Of a stretch of 5,772 nucleotides of DNA, positions 1-5,708 are shown one piece after another. Under the pieces are notes generated by a model. It searched no databases, was not told where the DNA came from, and was given only the letters and a program-made list of their open reading frames with translations. The DNA comes from Rhodospirillales bacterium (GTDB lineage Bacteria; Pseudomonadota; Alphaproteobacteria; Rhodospirillales; 2-02-FULL-58-16). The DNA lies in assembly GCA_021775195.1 (NCBI GenBank), contig JAJFIG010000106.1:1-5772 (forward strand), written 5' to 3'. Both the position numbers and the translations under genes were made by a program. The first letter of the stretch is position 1. The number at the start of each line of letters is the position of its first letter.

Positions 1-695
1 ACTGGTTCGCCCTGCCTTATGAGGAACGCGACTATCGTGACGGGCTCGGCGATGGAGTCGAACAGCTTCGCATCGCCTTCAGTCCCACCCTCGGTTATGT
101 CGATGGGGTCGATCCCGAGGTCGCCGACCGGGTCGCGGCGGCGGCCCGGGCTTTCGAGGCCCTGGGAGCGACGGTGGAGGAGGCCGACCCTGGTTTCGAC
201 AGCCCGCGCGATATCTTTCTCACCCATTGGAGCGTCGGTTCGGCCAAGTTTGTTGCCGATTTCTCCCCAGAACGGCAGGACGTCATGGAGGACGCGTTCC
301 GGGACCTAGCCCGGCACGGTGCCGAGACGCCGCTTTTCGACTATCTCGATGCCGTTGCGGGGCGTTACCACCTATGCCAGACAATGCGTGAATTCCACGA
401 TGACTACGATCTGCTGCTGACCCCGTCGCTGCCGATCCCTGCTTTCCAGGCAGGCCGCGATACACCCGACGCCGGGAACCAGGAGCAATGGGTCGACTGG
501 ACGCCCTTCAGCTATCCTTTCAACCTGACGCAGCAGCCGGCGGCGTCCGTGCCTTGCGGCTTCACTTCGCAAGGTCTGCCGGTTGGTCTCCAGATCGTCG
601 GGCCGATGTATAGCGACGCCCTGGTGCTCCGCGCCGCCCACGCCTACGAGCAAGCGCATCCCTTCCAGATGCCGGATACCAACCTGCACAAATAG
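1..695 (+). CDS. Amidase-signature family hydrolase, C-terminal part (5' end outside window)
   Basis: The reading frame is open from base 3 to the TAG at 693-695, giving 230 residues of a protein whose start lies left of the window. Amidase-signature (AS) enzymes are usually about 450-500 residues, so roughly half is missing, including the catalytic Lys-Ser-Ser residues and Gly/Ser-rich signature. What identifies it is the C-terminal block at about 530-660: a TPFSYPFNLTQQPAASVPCG stretch followed by GLPVGLQIVGP, then an alanine-rich helix with AHAYEQ. This is the conserved AS-family C-terminal pattern, shared by GatA-like amidases, acylamide hydrolases and allophanate hydrolases. A segment near base 410, LLLTPSLPIPAF, is the usual 'D.LLTPt.p..A' strand. 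AS enzymes hydrolyse amide bonds, normally in the cytoplasm; the substrate cannot be told from this half. A codirectional MFS transporter gene follows. An in-frame GTG at 174 would make a shorter ORF, but coding similarity clearly continues upstream of it. Family call is firm, specificity unknown. Confidence 0.9.
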   Translation, partial: WFALPYEERDYRDGLGDGVEQLRIAFSPTLGYVDGVDPEVADRVAAAARAFEALGATVEEADPGFDSPRDIFLTHWSVGSAKFVADFSPERQDVMEDAFRDLARHGAETPLFDYLDAVAGRYHLCQTMREFHDDYDLLLTPSLPIPAFQAGRDTPDAGNQEQWVDWTPFSYPFNLTQQPAASVPCGFTSQGLPVGLQIVGPMYSDALVLRAAHAYEQAHPFQMPDTNLHK

Positions 696-869
696 ATAGC
701 GATTGTGATCGCGTTTCCCGCGTCCTCGGCAGGAGGGGAGGCGCCGGCGATGCCCTGGCTCCGCCGGAGGCTTCGCCGAGGCGAGCGGGGACATCGTCAA
801 GTCATTCCGACGCCACCGATTTCCACGCCAGCGCCGTTTGCGCTTGCCAGCCCGGCGTACGGTGCGCAT

Positions 870-2159
870 ATGCAGGGCATGCACCACAGGTCCCGCTTTT
901 TCACCTGGGCGGCTTGGCAGCCCTGGGTCATGTGGCTCATCGGTGCCGTCTTCTATTTCTACGCCTTCTTCCAGCGCACGGCGCCGAGCGCCATGGTGCC
1001 CGAGCTGATGACCGACTTCCGAGTCTCGGCGGTGGCCCTCGGTCAACTGTCGGCCTATTACTTCTACGCCTACGCGGCGATGCAGATTCCCACCGGCATC
1101 CTCGCCGACTACTGGGGACCGAAGCGGCTGCTTCTCGCCGCCGCCGCCCTTTCCGGCCTCGGCAGCCTGCTGTTCGCCACCGCCGAGGGGATGATCATGG
1201 CAGCCGTCGGGCGCCTGCTGATCGGCGCCGGTGCCGGGTTCGGGTTCGTCAGCACCTTGAAGATCGTCGCCGAATGGTTCCCGCCCCGGCGCCTGGCGAT
1301 GCTGAGCGGCCTGACCATGACCCTGGGCATGGCCGGCGGCATCGCCGGTCAAGGGCCGCTGGCGGCGGGAATATCCCTGTTCGGGTGGCGGCCGATCATG
1401 CTGGGTGCCGCCGTCATCGCCCTGGTCGGCTGCGTCATCGTCATTCTGGTATTCCGCAACCGCCCGCCGAAGCTGCGGGACCGGGGTTTCGAAACGGCAG
1501 ATTCGGGTCCGTCCCGCACCCTGGGCCTGCTGGCGGCCCTGAAACGCCCGCAGACATGGATCATCGCCGGTTTCGGTTTCGCCATCGCGACGGTGATGTT
1601 CGCATTCGGCGGTCTGTGGGGGGTGCCGTACCTGATGCAGGTGCGCGGCCTGTCCCGGGTCGACGCGGCATTCGCGGCGTCCCTGATTCTCCTCGGCTGG
1701 GGCTGTTCGGCGCCGCTGGTGGGCTGGCTGTCGGACCGCATCGGGCGGCGCCGGCCGATGCTGATGGTATCGGCGCTGCTCGCCACCGTCAGTATCGGCG
1801 TGCTTCTCTACACCCCCGGCCTGCCGCTGGCGGCAATCAATCTTCTGCTCCTCGGCCACGGCATCGCGGTCGCCGGGATCGTGGTCTGTTTCGCCGCTGT
1901 CCGCGAGCAAAACGCGCCGGAAGACGCCGGGGCCGCCATGGCCCTGGTCAACATGGCGATCATCGCCTCGGGCGCCATCATGCAGCCGCTGGTGGGCTGG
2001 CTGCTGGATGTGGGCTGGCGGGGCGGTTTCGAAAGCGGCGGCCGCCTTTACGATGCCGCGGCCTACCAGGCCGCCTTCCTGGTGCTGCCGGTATCCTGCG
2101 TCTTCGCCTTACTGCTGGCGATGTTCGTCCGCGACCCTCCCGCCAAGCCACAGGGCTAG
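870..2159 (+). CDS. Major facilitator superfamily (MFS) transporter
   Basis: This is a 429-residue integral membrane protein with about 12 hydrophobic segments, a normal MFS length. The hallmark motif A appears twice, as expected from the two six-helix halves: GILADYWGPKR at residues 76-86 (between helices 2 and 3) and GWLSDRIGRRR at 285-295 (between helices 8 and 9). A charged central loop at about 196-228 separates the halves. The N-terminus (FYFYAFFQRTAPSAMVPEL, then a Y-rich helix with MQIPTGILAD) resembles proteobacterial MFS proteins of uncharacterised substrate; transport is presumably secondary, across the inner membrane. The start is uncertain. ATG 870 begins just before conserved-looking sequence but has no good Shine-Dalgarno, and ATG 879 is also possible. 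ATG 750 has a purine-rich AGGAGGGGAGG at 731-741, but the 40 residues it would add are Arg/Pro-rich and unlike an MFS N-terminus. The gene lies 174 bases after the amidase stop, and its TAG overlaps the arsA stop on the other strand. Substrate cannot be predicted. Confidence 0.9.
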   Translation: MQGMHHRSRFFTWAAWQPWVMWLIGAVFYFYAFFQRTAPSAMVPELMTDFRVSAVALGQLSAYYFYAYAAMQIPTGILADYWGPKRLLLAAAALSGLGSLLFATAEGMIMAAVGRLLIGAGAGFGFVSTLKIVAEWFPPRRLAMLSGLTMTLGMAGGIAGQGPLAAGISLFGWRPIMLGAAVIALVGCVIVILVFRNRPPKLRDRGFETADSGPSRTLGLLAALKRPQTWIIAGFGFAIATVMFAFGGLWGVPYLMQVRGLSRVDAAFAASLILLGWGCSAPLVGWLSDRIGRRRPMLMVSALLATVSIGVLLYTPGLPLAAINLLLLGHGIAVAGIVVCFAAVREQNAPEDAGAAMALVNMAIIASGAIMQPLVGWLLDVGWRGGFESGGRLYDAAAYQAAFLVLPVSCVFALLLAMFVRDPPAKPQG

Positions 2160-3928
2160 GCGGCGGCGATTTTCCGGGCGGGAGCGGTGATGGCGCGCAG
2201 GCGTTCGGTGCCGGCCGGTTCTTCCGCCAGCATGGGGACGACGGCGAGGCGCCCGGCGAGGCCGTTTCGGACCTTTTCGATCTCGGCGATCTCGGCCCGG
2301 GCCCGGGCCTGGAGCAGCGGGTGGCCGGGGCCGGCCGCCGCCAGGGAGGCATTGACGATCCAACCCCAGGGCTCGATGCCGGCACGCCCGAGGTCTTCCT
2401 GCAGGCGGGCGGCCTCGAGAACCGGCGTAGTCTCCGGCAAGGCGACCATGAGAACCCGGGTCTTTTCGGGATCCTGGAGGCGCATCATCGGGGTTACCAT
2501 GCGGCCCGGCCCGTCGTCGCTATGGCGCATGATGTCGCGGTGGTAGGCGCCGGTGGTGTCGAGGAGCAGCAGGGTGTGGCCGGTGGGGGCGGTGTCGACG
2601 ACGACGAAATGGCGCCCGCTTTCACGGATGATCTGCGAGAAGGCCTGGAAGACGGCAATCTCCTCGGTGCACGGCGAGCGCAGGTCCTCCTCGAGCGAGG
2701 CGCGGCCCTCGGCGTCGAGATCCCGGCCCTTGGTCTCGAGGATGTTGTGGGCATAACGCGCCGTCTCCGCCGCCGGGTCGATGCGGCTGACGGTGAGGCC
2801 GGGCAGATCGTCGCCCAAGGTCTCGGCCAGGTTGGCGGCGGGATCGGTGGTGGTCAGATGCACCTGGTGGCCACGGGACGCCAGGTCGGCGGCGATGGCC
2901 GCGGCCATGGTTGTCTTGCCGACGCCGCCCTTGCCCATGAGCATGATCAGCCCCTTGCCCGGCCCCTCGAGCCCCTCGACCAGGGCGCCCAGGGCCGGCA
3001 GGTCATGGCCCAGGGTGCCGGCGGCCGACGTATCGGCGGCCACGGCTTGGGCGTCGGGATCGGAGAAGGCGCGGAGCGCCTCGACGCCGACCAGGTTCAC
3101 GGGCAGCAGCGGAAGTTCCGAACGGCCCCGCCATTTGATCGACGGATCGAGGCCGTCGAGGGCCGCCCGGTCCCTGTCGGCGAGGGCCCGGGCCAGGGGG
3201 TCGCCGCCGTCATCGGCGGGCATCAGGCCGTTGATGGCAAGGTGCTGGTTGTGCATGCCGATGCCGGCCAGTTCGCGGGACGTGCGCTCGGCCTCGGCGA
3301 TGGCGGCGGGGCGCGGTCGGGCGACGAGGACCAGGAGGGTACGGTCGGCATCGGCGAGGGCGTCGACGGCCTCGGCATAGCGCGAGCGCTGCTTCTCGAG
3401 CCCGGCCAGGGGGCCCAGGCAGGACCCGCTGCCCGGGTTCTCGGTGAGGTAGCGGTTCCAGGCACCGGGAAGCTTGAGCAGGCGGATGGTGTGGCCGGTG
3501 GGCGCGGTGTCGAAAATGATGTGGTCGAAGCGCTCGACGAGATCGCGGTCGCCGAGGAGATGGGTGAACTCGTCGAAGGCGGAGATCTCGGTGGTGCAGG
3601 CGCCCGAGAGCTGTTCGCTGATGCCGGCGATCTCGTCCGCGGGCAGGGTGCCCTCCAGGGGCTCGACGACGCGGCGGCGGTATACCGACGCCGCGGCCTC
3701 GGGATCGATCTCCAGCGCCGTCAGCCCGGGAACGGCGTCAATGGGAGTCAGGTGGTTGCCGACGGGGGTCTCGAAGACCTGGGCGACGTTGGACGCCGGG
3801 TCGGTGCTGACGACGAGGACGCGCTTACCGGCGTCGGCAAGATTGACGGCGGTGGCGCAGGCGAACGTGGTTTTGCCGACTCCCCCTTTGCCGGTGAAAA
3901 GAACGAACTTGGGCAGGTTGTCGAACAT
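2156..3928 (-). CDS. arsA: Arsenite-translocating ATPase ArsA (two-domain, A1-A2)
   Basis: A 590-residue cytosolic ATPase, close to the 583 residues of the plasmid R773 ArsA. It has two homologous nucleotide-binding halves. A1 has the deviant Walker A loop GKGGVGKTT at 13-21, STDPASN at 41-47 and the signal-transduction motif DTAPTGHT at 140-147. A2 has the same loop at 332-340, TTDPAAN at 360-366 and DTAPTGHT at 445-452. The three metalloid-binding cysteines of R773 ArsA (C113, C172, C422) have exact counterparts at C111 (GACTTEIS), C170 (GSGSCLGPL) and C420 (SPCTEEI), all offset by two, and the histidines H148/H453 correspond to H146/H451. So it should be a metalloid-activated ATPase that normally energises an ArsB or Acr3 arsenite pump, taking As(III) from the chaperone ArsD. 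None of those partners, nor arsR, is in the window. ATG 3928 is preceded by GAAGGA (ending at 3937) eight bases away. The stop shares CTAG with the MFS stop. An unrelated Get3-like role is unlikely given the duplicated halves and cysteines. Confidence 0.96.
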   Translation of the reverse strand: MFDNLPKFVLFTGKGGVGKTTFACATAVNLADAGKRVLVVSTDPASNVAQVFETPVGNHLTPIDAVPGLTALEIDPEAAASVYRRRVVEPLEGTLPADEIAGISEQLSGACTTEISAFDEFTHLLGDRDLVERFDHIIFDTAPTGHTIRLLKLPGAWNRYLTENPGSGSCLGPLAGLEKQRSRYAEAVDALADADRTLLVLVARPRPAAIAEAERTSRELAGIGMHNQHLAINGLMPADDGGDPLARALADRDRAALDGLDPSIKWRGRSELPLLPVNLVGVEALRAFSDPDAQAVAADTSAAGTLGHDLPALGALVEGLEGPGKGLIMLMGKGGVGKTTMAAAIAADLASRGHQVHLTTTDPAANLAETLGDDLPGLTVSRIDPAAETARYAHNILETKGRDLDAEGRASLEEDLRSPCTEEIAVFQAFSQIIRESGRHFVVVDTAPTGHTLLLLDTTGAYHRDIMRHSDDGPGRMVTPMMRLQDPEKTRVLMVALPETTPVLEAARLQEDLGRAGIEPWGWIVNASLAAAGPGHPLLQARARAEIAEIEKVRNGLAGRLAVVPMLAEEPAGTERLRAITAPARKIAAA

Positions 3929-3984
3929 GGAGTGGTTCCTTCAGGTGATGAGGTCGGGCCGGAGGCGGCGACGCGGGGGTGTCG

Positions 3985-4020
3985 GTGACACTATCTATCA
4001 CTGTTGGCTTATATAGTCTC
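3985..4020 (-). promoter_or_regulatory. Possible arsA promoter and operator
   Basis: In the 145-base gap before arsA, the minus strand carries an AT-rich hexamer TATATA (4015-4010), overlapping TATAAG (4013-4008), which could be a -10 element in otherwise GC-rich DNA. No convincing -35 hexamer is seen 17 bases upstream. Just downstream, where transcription would begin, is a short interrupted dyad GTGA-N9-TCAC (3985-4001). Metalloid operons are commonly repressed by ArsR binding a dyad at the promoter, so this could be an operator, but the arms are only 4 bp. The leader to the arsA start would be about 70 bases. Confidence 0.25.
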
Positions 4021-4073
4021 CACCTCCGACGCTTACCAGGGCAGCGGAGAACCCGTCGACGTCGGCGTTGGCG

Positions 4074-4676
4074 TTATTTCGGCCGCTCGATGGTCACCCA
4101 GGCGCCGTCACGTTTGACCCGGGCGTGGCCGTTCTCGAATTCGCGCGCGTCTGTATACCGCGGGGGGATGACGACGGCGCCGGTTTTATCGATGTAGCCC
4201 CACGTCCCCCCGACCATGGCGATGTGCTCGCCGTCCTTCTCCTCGCGACAGCCGGCGCAGACGGCGGCGAGGCCTTCGGAAAAGGGCCGGGCGTAATCGT
4301 AGCGGGCCGGGATGGCGACCTTGCCGCCTTCATCGAAGAAGCCGAATTTTCCACCCTCGGTGAAGCGTGCAAGGCCGTCGGAGAACGGGTCGGGACCGTT
4401 GTCGACCACGTGGGGCCGGATGACGGCGTTCCCCCTAGTGTCGATGTAGAGCCATTCCTTATCGGTGGCGACCGCCGCGATGCCCTTGAGGGAGAAGTCA
4501 CGGGCGATGATGTACGTCGGTTCGATGACGACGGCACCGGTCCGGTCCTGGTAGCCCCAGCGCTCGCCCCCTCCCCGGTCCTCGGCGAAGGGTACCGGCA
4601 GGTGCTTGGCAAACGCCGCCGTGGCAAGAAAAACGCCGACCAGGAACGCCGACAACAGCAGGGCAAGGGGTTTCAT
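4074..4676 (-). CDS. Secreted WG-repeat protein
   Basis: A 200-residue protein with an N-terminal signal peptide: Lys2, a hydrophobic core to about residue 20 and a likely cleavage site after ATAAFA (residue 23), so it should be exported to the periplasm or beyond. The mature part is a run of WG repeats (the 'WG containing repeat' family), each of the form W/F-G-Y/F-x-D-x-x-G-x-x-V-I-x-P-x-Y. Units are seen at 40-55 (WGYQDRTGAVVIEPTY), 75-90 (degenerate, WLYIDTRGNAVIRPHV), 111-126 (FGFFDEGGKVAIPARY) and 159-174 (WGYIDKTGAVVIPPRY), with a partial unit at 192-200. Linkers carry the usual 'F.eGlA.v' element. WG repeats form small beta-rich modules; no enzyme activity is implied. The third linker has C140-x2-C143 followed by a charged loop. 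ATG 4676 is chosen because it starts the signal peptide; the nearest AGGA is only two bases upstream, too close for a good ribosome site. It lies 65 bases after the PEP-CTERM gene. Function unknown. Confidence 0.88.
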   Translation of the reverse strand: MKPLALLLSAFLVGVFLATAAFAKHLPVPFAEDRGGGERWGYQDRTGAVVIEPTYIIARDFSLKGIAAVATDKEWLYIDTRGNAVIRPHVVDNGPDPFSDGLARFTEGGKFGFFDEGGKVAIPARYDYARPFSEGLAAVCAGCREEKDGEHIAMVGGTWGYIDKTGAVVIPPRYTDAREFENGHARVKRDGAWVTIERPK

Positions 4677-4690
4677 GATCCTAATAGATA

Positions 4691-4708
4691 GCGGCGATCA
4701 CCCGCCGC
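4691..4708 (-). terminator. Small GC-rich hairpin after the PEP-CTERM gene
   Basis: A perfect 6-bp stem with a 6-base loop, GCGGCG-ATCACC-CGCCGC, lies 34 bases past the PEP-CTERM stop and just before the WG gene. Read on the minus strand it is followed by TATCTATT, not a real T-tract, so it may only weaken read-through into the WG gene or may be chance in GC-rich DNA. Confidence 0.25.
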
Positions 4709-4741
4709 CGCCAGCGGGGAAACTGCCCGATCCCGGGATTC

Positions 4742-5338
4742 CTAACGGCGACCAGGAAGGTGGGCGCGGCGGCGGCGCATGACGCCGAGGCCGGCGAGGC
4801 CGACCCCAAAAATGGCCAGCGTGGCGGGTTCCGGGATCCATATGCCGATTAGCGGCTCGAGTTGGATTTGTTGTGGGCCAAATGCCAACTGGGCATCAAA
4901 CGGGGCCGCGGGCAGAGTTTCAAACAGGAAATGAATGTCATGAAAAACCAGATCGCTGGTGGGGGTTATGCCCTGAATTTCAAAAAAACCTGGAGCACCC
5001 GCGGTCGTCGCGCCCGCAAACGCGGTGTTTGGTATTTCGTTGCCGTTTTCGTCGGTCAGGAACCCTGTGTAGGCGGACGGACTGAAGGTCAGCGCGGTTG
5101 AAAACAAACCCGGAAAATAGGTTTGGCCAGCGAAGAACTCGATATGTTTCATGTCGCTGAATACGAGATCAAACGCGGTATTGCTGGGCCCCCCCAGGTC
5201 ACCGGCGTTCACGGTGAAGCTGCCGCATACCGTGCAGTTCGTTCCGACCGGCCCTGGATCGACGATGATCGCCTTCGCATTTCCGGCCATTCCGAGGGTC
5301 GCCAACGCCAGCGAACCAGCAAGCAGAATTCTAAACAT
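4742..5338 (-). CDS. PEP-CTERM sorting-domain protein
   Basis: A 198-residue exported protein with both ends of the exosortase-sorted class. The N-terminus is a signal peptide (Arg3, hydrophobic core, likely cleavage after NAKA, residue 23). The C-terminus at 168-191 has the tripartite PEP-CTERM signal: IPEP (168-171), a single hydrophobic helix (about 172-187, ATLAIFGVGLAGLGVM) and a basic cluster RRRR (188-191), followed by a seven-residue tail. In this system exosortase (EpsH/XrtA type) cleaves at the PEP motif after export, and substrates usually go to the cell surface or extracellular polymer matrix; no exosortase is in the window. The central 145 residues are Gly/Ala/Thr/Phe-rich, lack Lys after residue 64 and look beta-rich; I do not recognise a domain. 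An early CxxC (C35, C38) is the only cysteine pair. ATG 5338 has a strong GGGGAGGA (5352-5345) six bases upstream and a sigma-54 promoter at 5406-5390. Low-Lys, short-residue composition is typical of PEP-CTERM proteins. Confidence 0.93.
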   Translation of the reverse strand: MFRILLAGSLALATLGMAGNAKAIIVDPGPVGTNCTVCGSFTVNAGDLGGPSNTAFDLVFSDMKHIEFFAGQTYFPGLFSTALTFSPSAYTGFLTDENGNEIPNTAFAGATTAGAPGFFEIQGITPTSDLVFHDIHFLFETLPAAPFDAQLAFGPQQIQLEPLIGIWIPEPATLAIFGVGLAGLGVMRRRRAHLPGRR

Positions 5339-5344
5339 ACCCGA

Positions 5345-5352
5345 TCCTCCCC
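5345..5352 (-). promoter_or_regulatory. Shine-Dalgarno of the PEP-CTERM gene
   Basis: Read on the minus strand, GGGGAGGA ends six bases before ATG 5338. It is the strongest ribosome-binding site among the genes here and fixes the start of the PEP-CTERM protein. Confidence 0.85.
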
Positions 5353-5389
5353 ATACAAGCGGCGTGCCTTATTGATTTTGAGAAGTCGA

Positions 5390-5406
5390 TGCAAATTTCG
5401 TGCCAG
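5390..5406 (-). promoter_or_regulatory. Sigma-54 (RpoN) -24/-12 promoter of the PEP-CTERM gene
   Basis: On the minus strand the bases read CTGGCACGAAATTTGCA, matching the RpoN consensus YTGGCACG-N4-TTGCW at every defined position. The invariant GG (5404-5403) and GC (5392-5391) are separated by exactly ten bases. Transcription should start near 5379, giving a leader of about 41 bases that contains the Shine-Dalgarno. Sigma-54 promoters are silent without an ATP-dependent enhancer-binding activator bound upstream, so expression of the PEP-CTERM gene is predicted to be activator-controlled; candidate activator boxes lie at 5470-5486 and beyond. Confidence 0.88.
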
Positions 5407-5430
5407 TTTTGCTAAATTGTTTTTTTTCAA

Positions 5431-5443
5431 TAGCTTATGGATT
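5431..5443 (-). promoter_or_regulatory. Possible IHF/DNA-bending site
   Basis: The minus strand reads AATCCATAAGCTA, matching the IHF consensus WATCAA-N4-TTR at seven of nine defined positions. It sits between the nearest activator box and the sigma-54 promoter, beside a run of eight A/T bases (5420-5427). IHF or an A-tract bend often helps looping at sigma-54 promoters. Two mismatches in AT-rich DNA make this a weak call. Confidence 0.25.
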
Positions 5444-5469
5444 TCCTTGGGTTGCGCAAAACGTAAGAC

Positions 5470-5486
5470 TGTAAAGTATACCGACA
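5470..5486 (-). promoter_or_regulatory. Candidate activator box 1 (TGTAAA-N5-CCGACA)
   Basis: Written on the plus strand, the box is TGTAAAGTATACCGACA; toward the PEP-CTERM gene it reads TGTCGG-N5-TTTACA. Its centre lies about 99 bp upstream of the predicted sigma-54 start, a standard position for an enhancer-binding protein. Flanking bases continue the match to box 3: both are followed by CTTT, and here AAAGT/ACTTT make an inverted repeat with an 8-base gap. A PrsR-type regulator is the natural candidate ligand, by inference from PEP-CTERM biology. Confidence 0.6.
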
Positions 5487-5582
5487 CTTTTTGTTGCGTC
5501 ATTTGCCGCCACCAGGCCGGTCTGTTTGTAATTATCGTTTATTTACAACGTGTTGGAAAAACTTCTGAGCCCAATCGAAAGG

Positions 5583-5599
5583 TGTAAATGATTCCGACG
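5583..5599 (-). promoter_or_regulatory. Candidate activator box 2 (TGTAAA-N5-CCGACG)
   Basis: TGTAAATGATTCCGACG on the plus strand, in the same orientation as box 1 and 113 bp from it. It keeps TGTAAA, the 5-base spacer and CCGAC, but ends in G and lacks the trailing CACTTT, so it may be a weaker site. Its centre is about 212 bp before the predicted sigma-54 start. Confidence 0.5.
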
Positions 5600-5613
5600 A
5601 AAATAACCAACAA

Positions 5614-5633
5614 TTGCATAATATAGTATGCAA
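5614..5633. promoter_or_regulatory. Perfect 7-bp inverted repeat TTGCATA-N6-TATGCAA
   Basis: The two arms are at 5614-5620 and 5627-5633, separated by ATATAG, between activator boxes 2 and 3. The symmetrical 20-bp size fits a dimeric transcription factor. It does not match a well-known consensus that I can name, and no T-tract follows to make it a terminator. Confidence 0.35.
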
Positions 5634-5691
5634 AACGGTCGATTTAGGTTTGGTTCCAAGGCGCTACGGGTTGAGGAGCGGTGCTTGGACT

Positions 5692-5708
5692 TGTAAAGAA
5701 TTCCGACA
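5692..5708 (-). promoter_or_regulatory. Candidate activator box 3 (TGTAAA-N5-CCGACA)
   Basis: TGTAAAGAATTCCGACA on the plus strand, 109 bp from box 2. It is the closest match to box 1: the two share TGTAAAG, the spacer length, CCGACACTTT and a GACT just before. It lies 13 bases past the stop of a possible partial minus-strand gene, about 321 bp before the predicted PEP-CTERM start. It could instead serve a promoter beyond the right edge. Confidence 0.55.

Noticed and set aside
699..712. Hairpin GCGAT-TGTG-ATCGC just after the amidase stop as a terminator
   Set aside because: The stem is only 5 bp and only three T follow. It may affect read-through but is not supportable as a terminator.
372..1910. 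512-codon minus-strand open frame opposite the amidase and MFS genes
   Set aside because: Its composition (Arg, Gly, His, Gln-rich) shows no family signature, whereas the plus strand has clear amidase and MFS motifs.
914..3988. Very long plus-strand open frame of over 1000 codons across the MFS and arsA genes
   Set aside because: It is out of frame with the MFS gene and antisense to arsA. The translation is Arg/Gly/Pro-rich with no domain, a usual artefact of GC-rich coding DNA.
4068..4691. Plus-strand open frame opposite the WG-repeat gene
   Set aside because: The minus strand has a signal peptide and regular WG units. The plus-strand product has no recognisable features.
691..4694. Shared AATAGATAGCG near the amidase stop (691-701) and before the WG gene (4683-4693)
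   Set aside because: About eleven identical bases in unrelated contexts (one overlaps a stop codon) with no further similarity; best taken as chance.
5416..5431. ATTG-T8-CAAT as a terminator hairpin
   Set aside because: Arms are only 4 bp and AT-rich, and it lies inside the PEP-CTERM control region; the A/T run is more likely a bend element.
5209..5502. 97-codon minus-strand frame overlapping the PEP-CTERM start and its promoter
   Set aside because: Its second half is out of frame with the PEP-CTERM gene and its first half runs through the sigma-54 promoter. It has no convincing ribosome site or domain.
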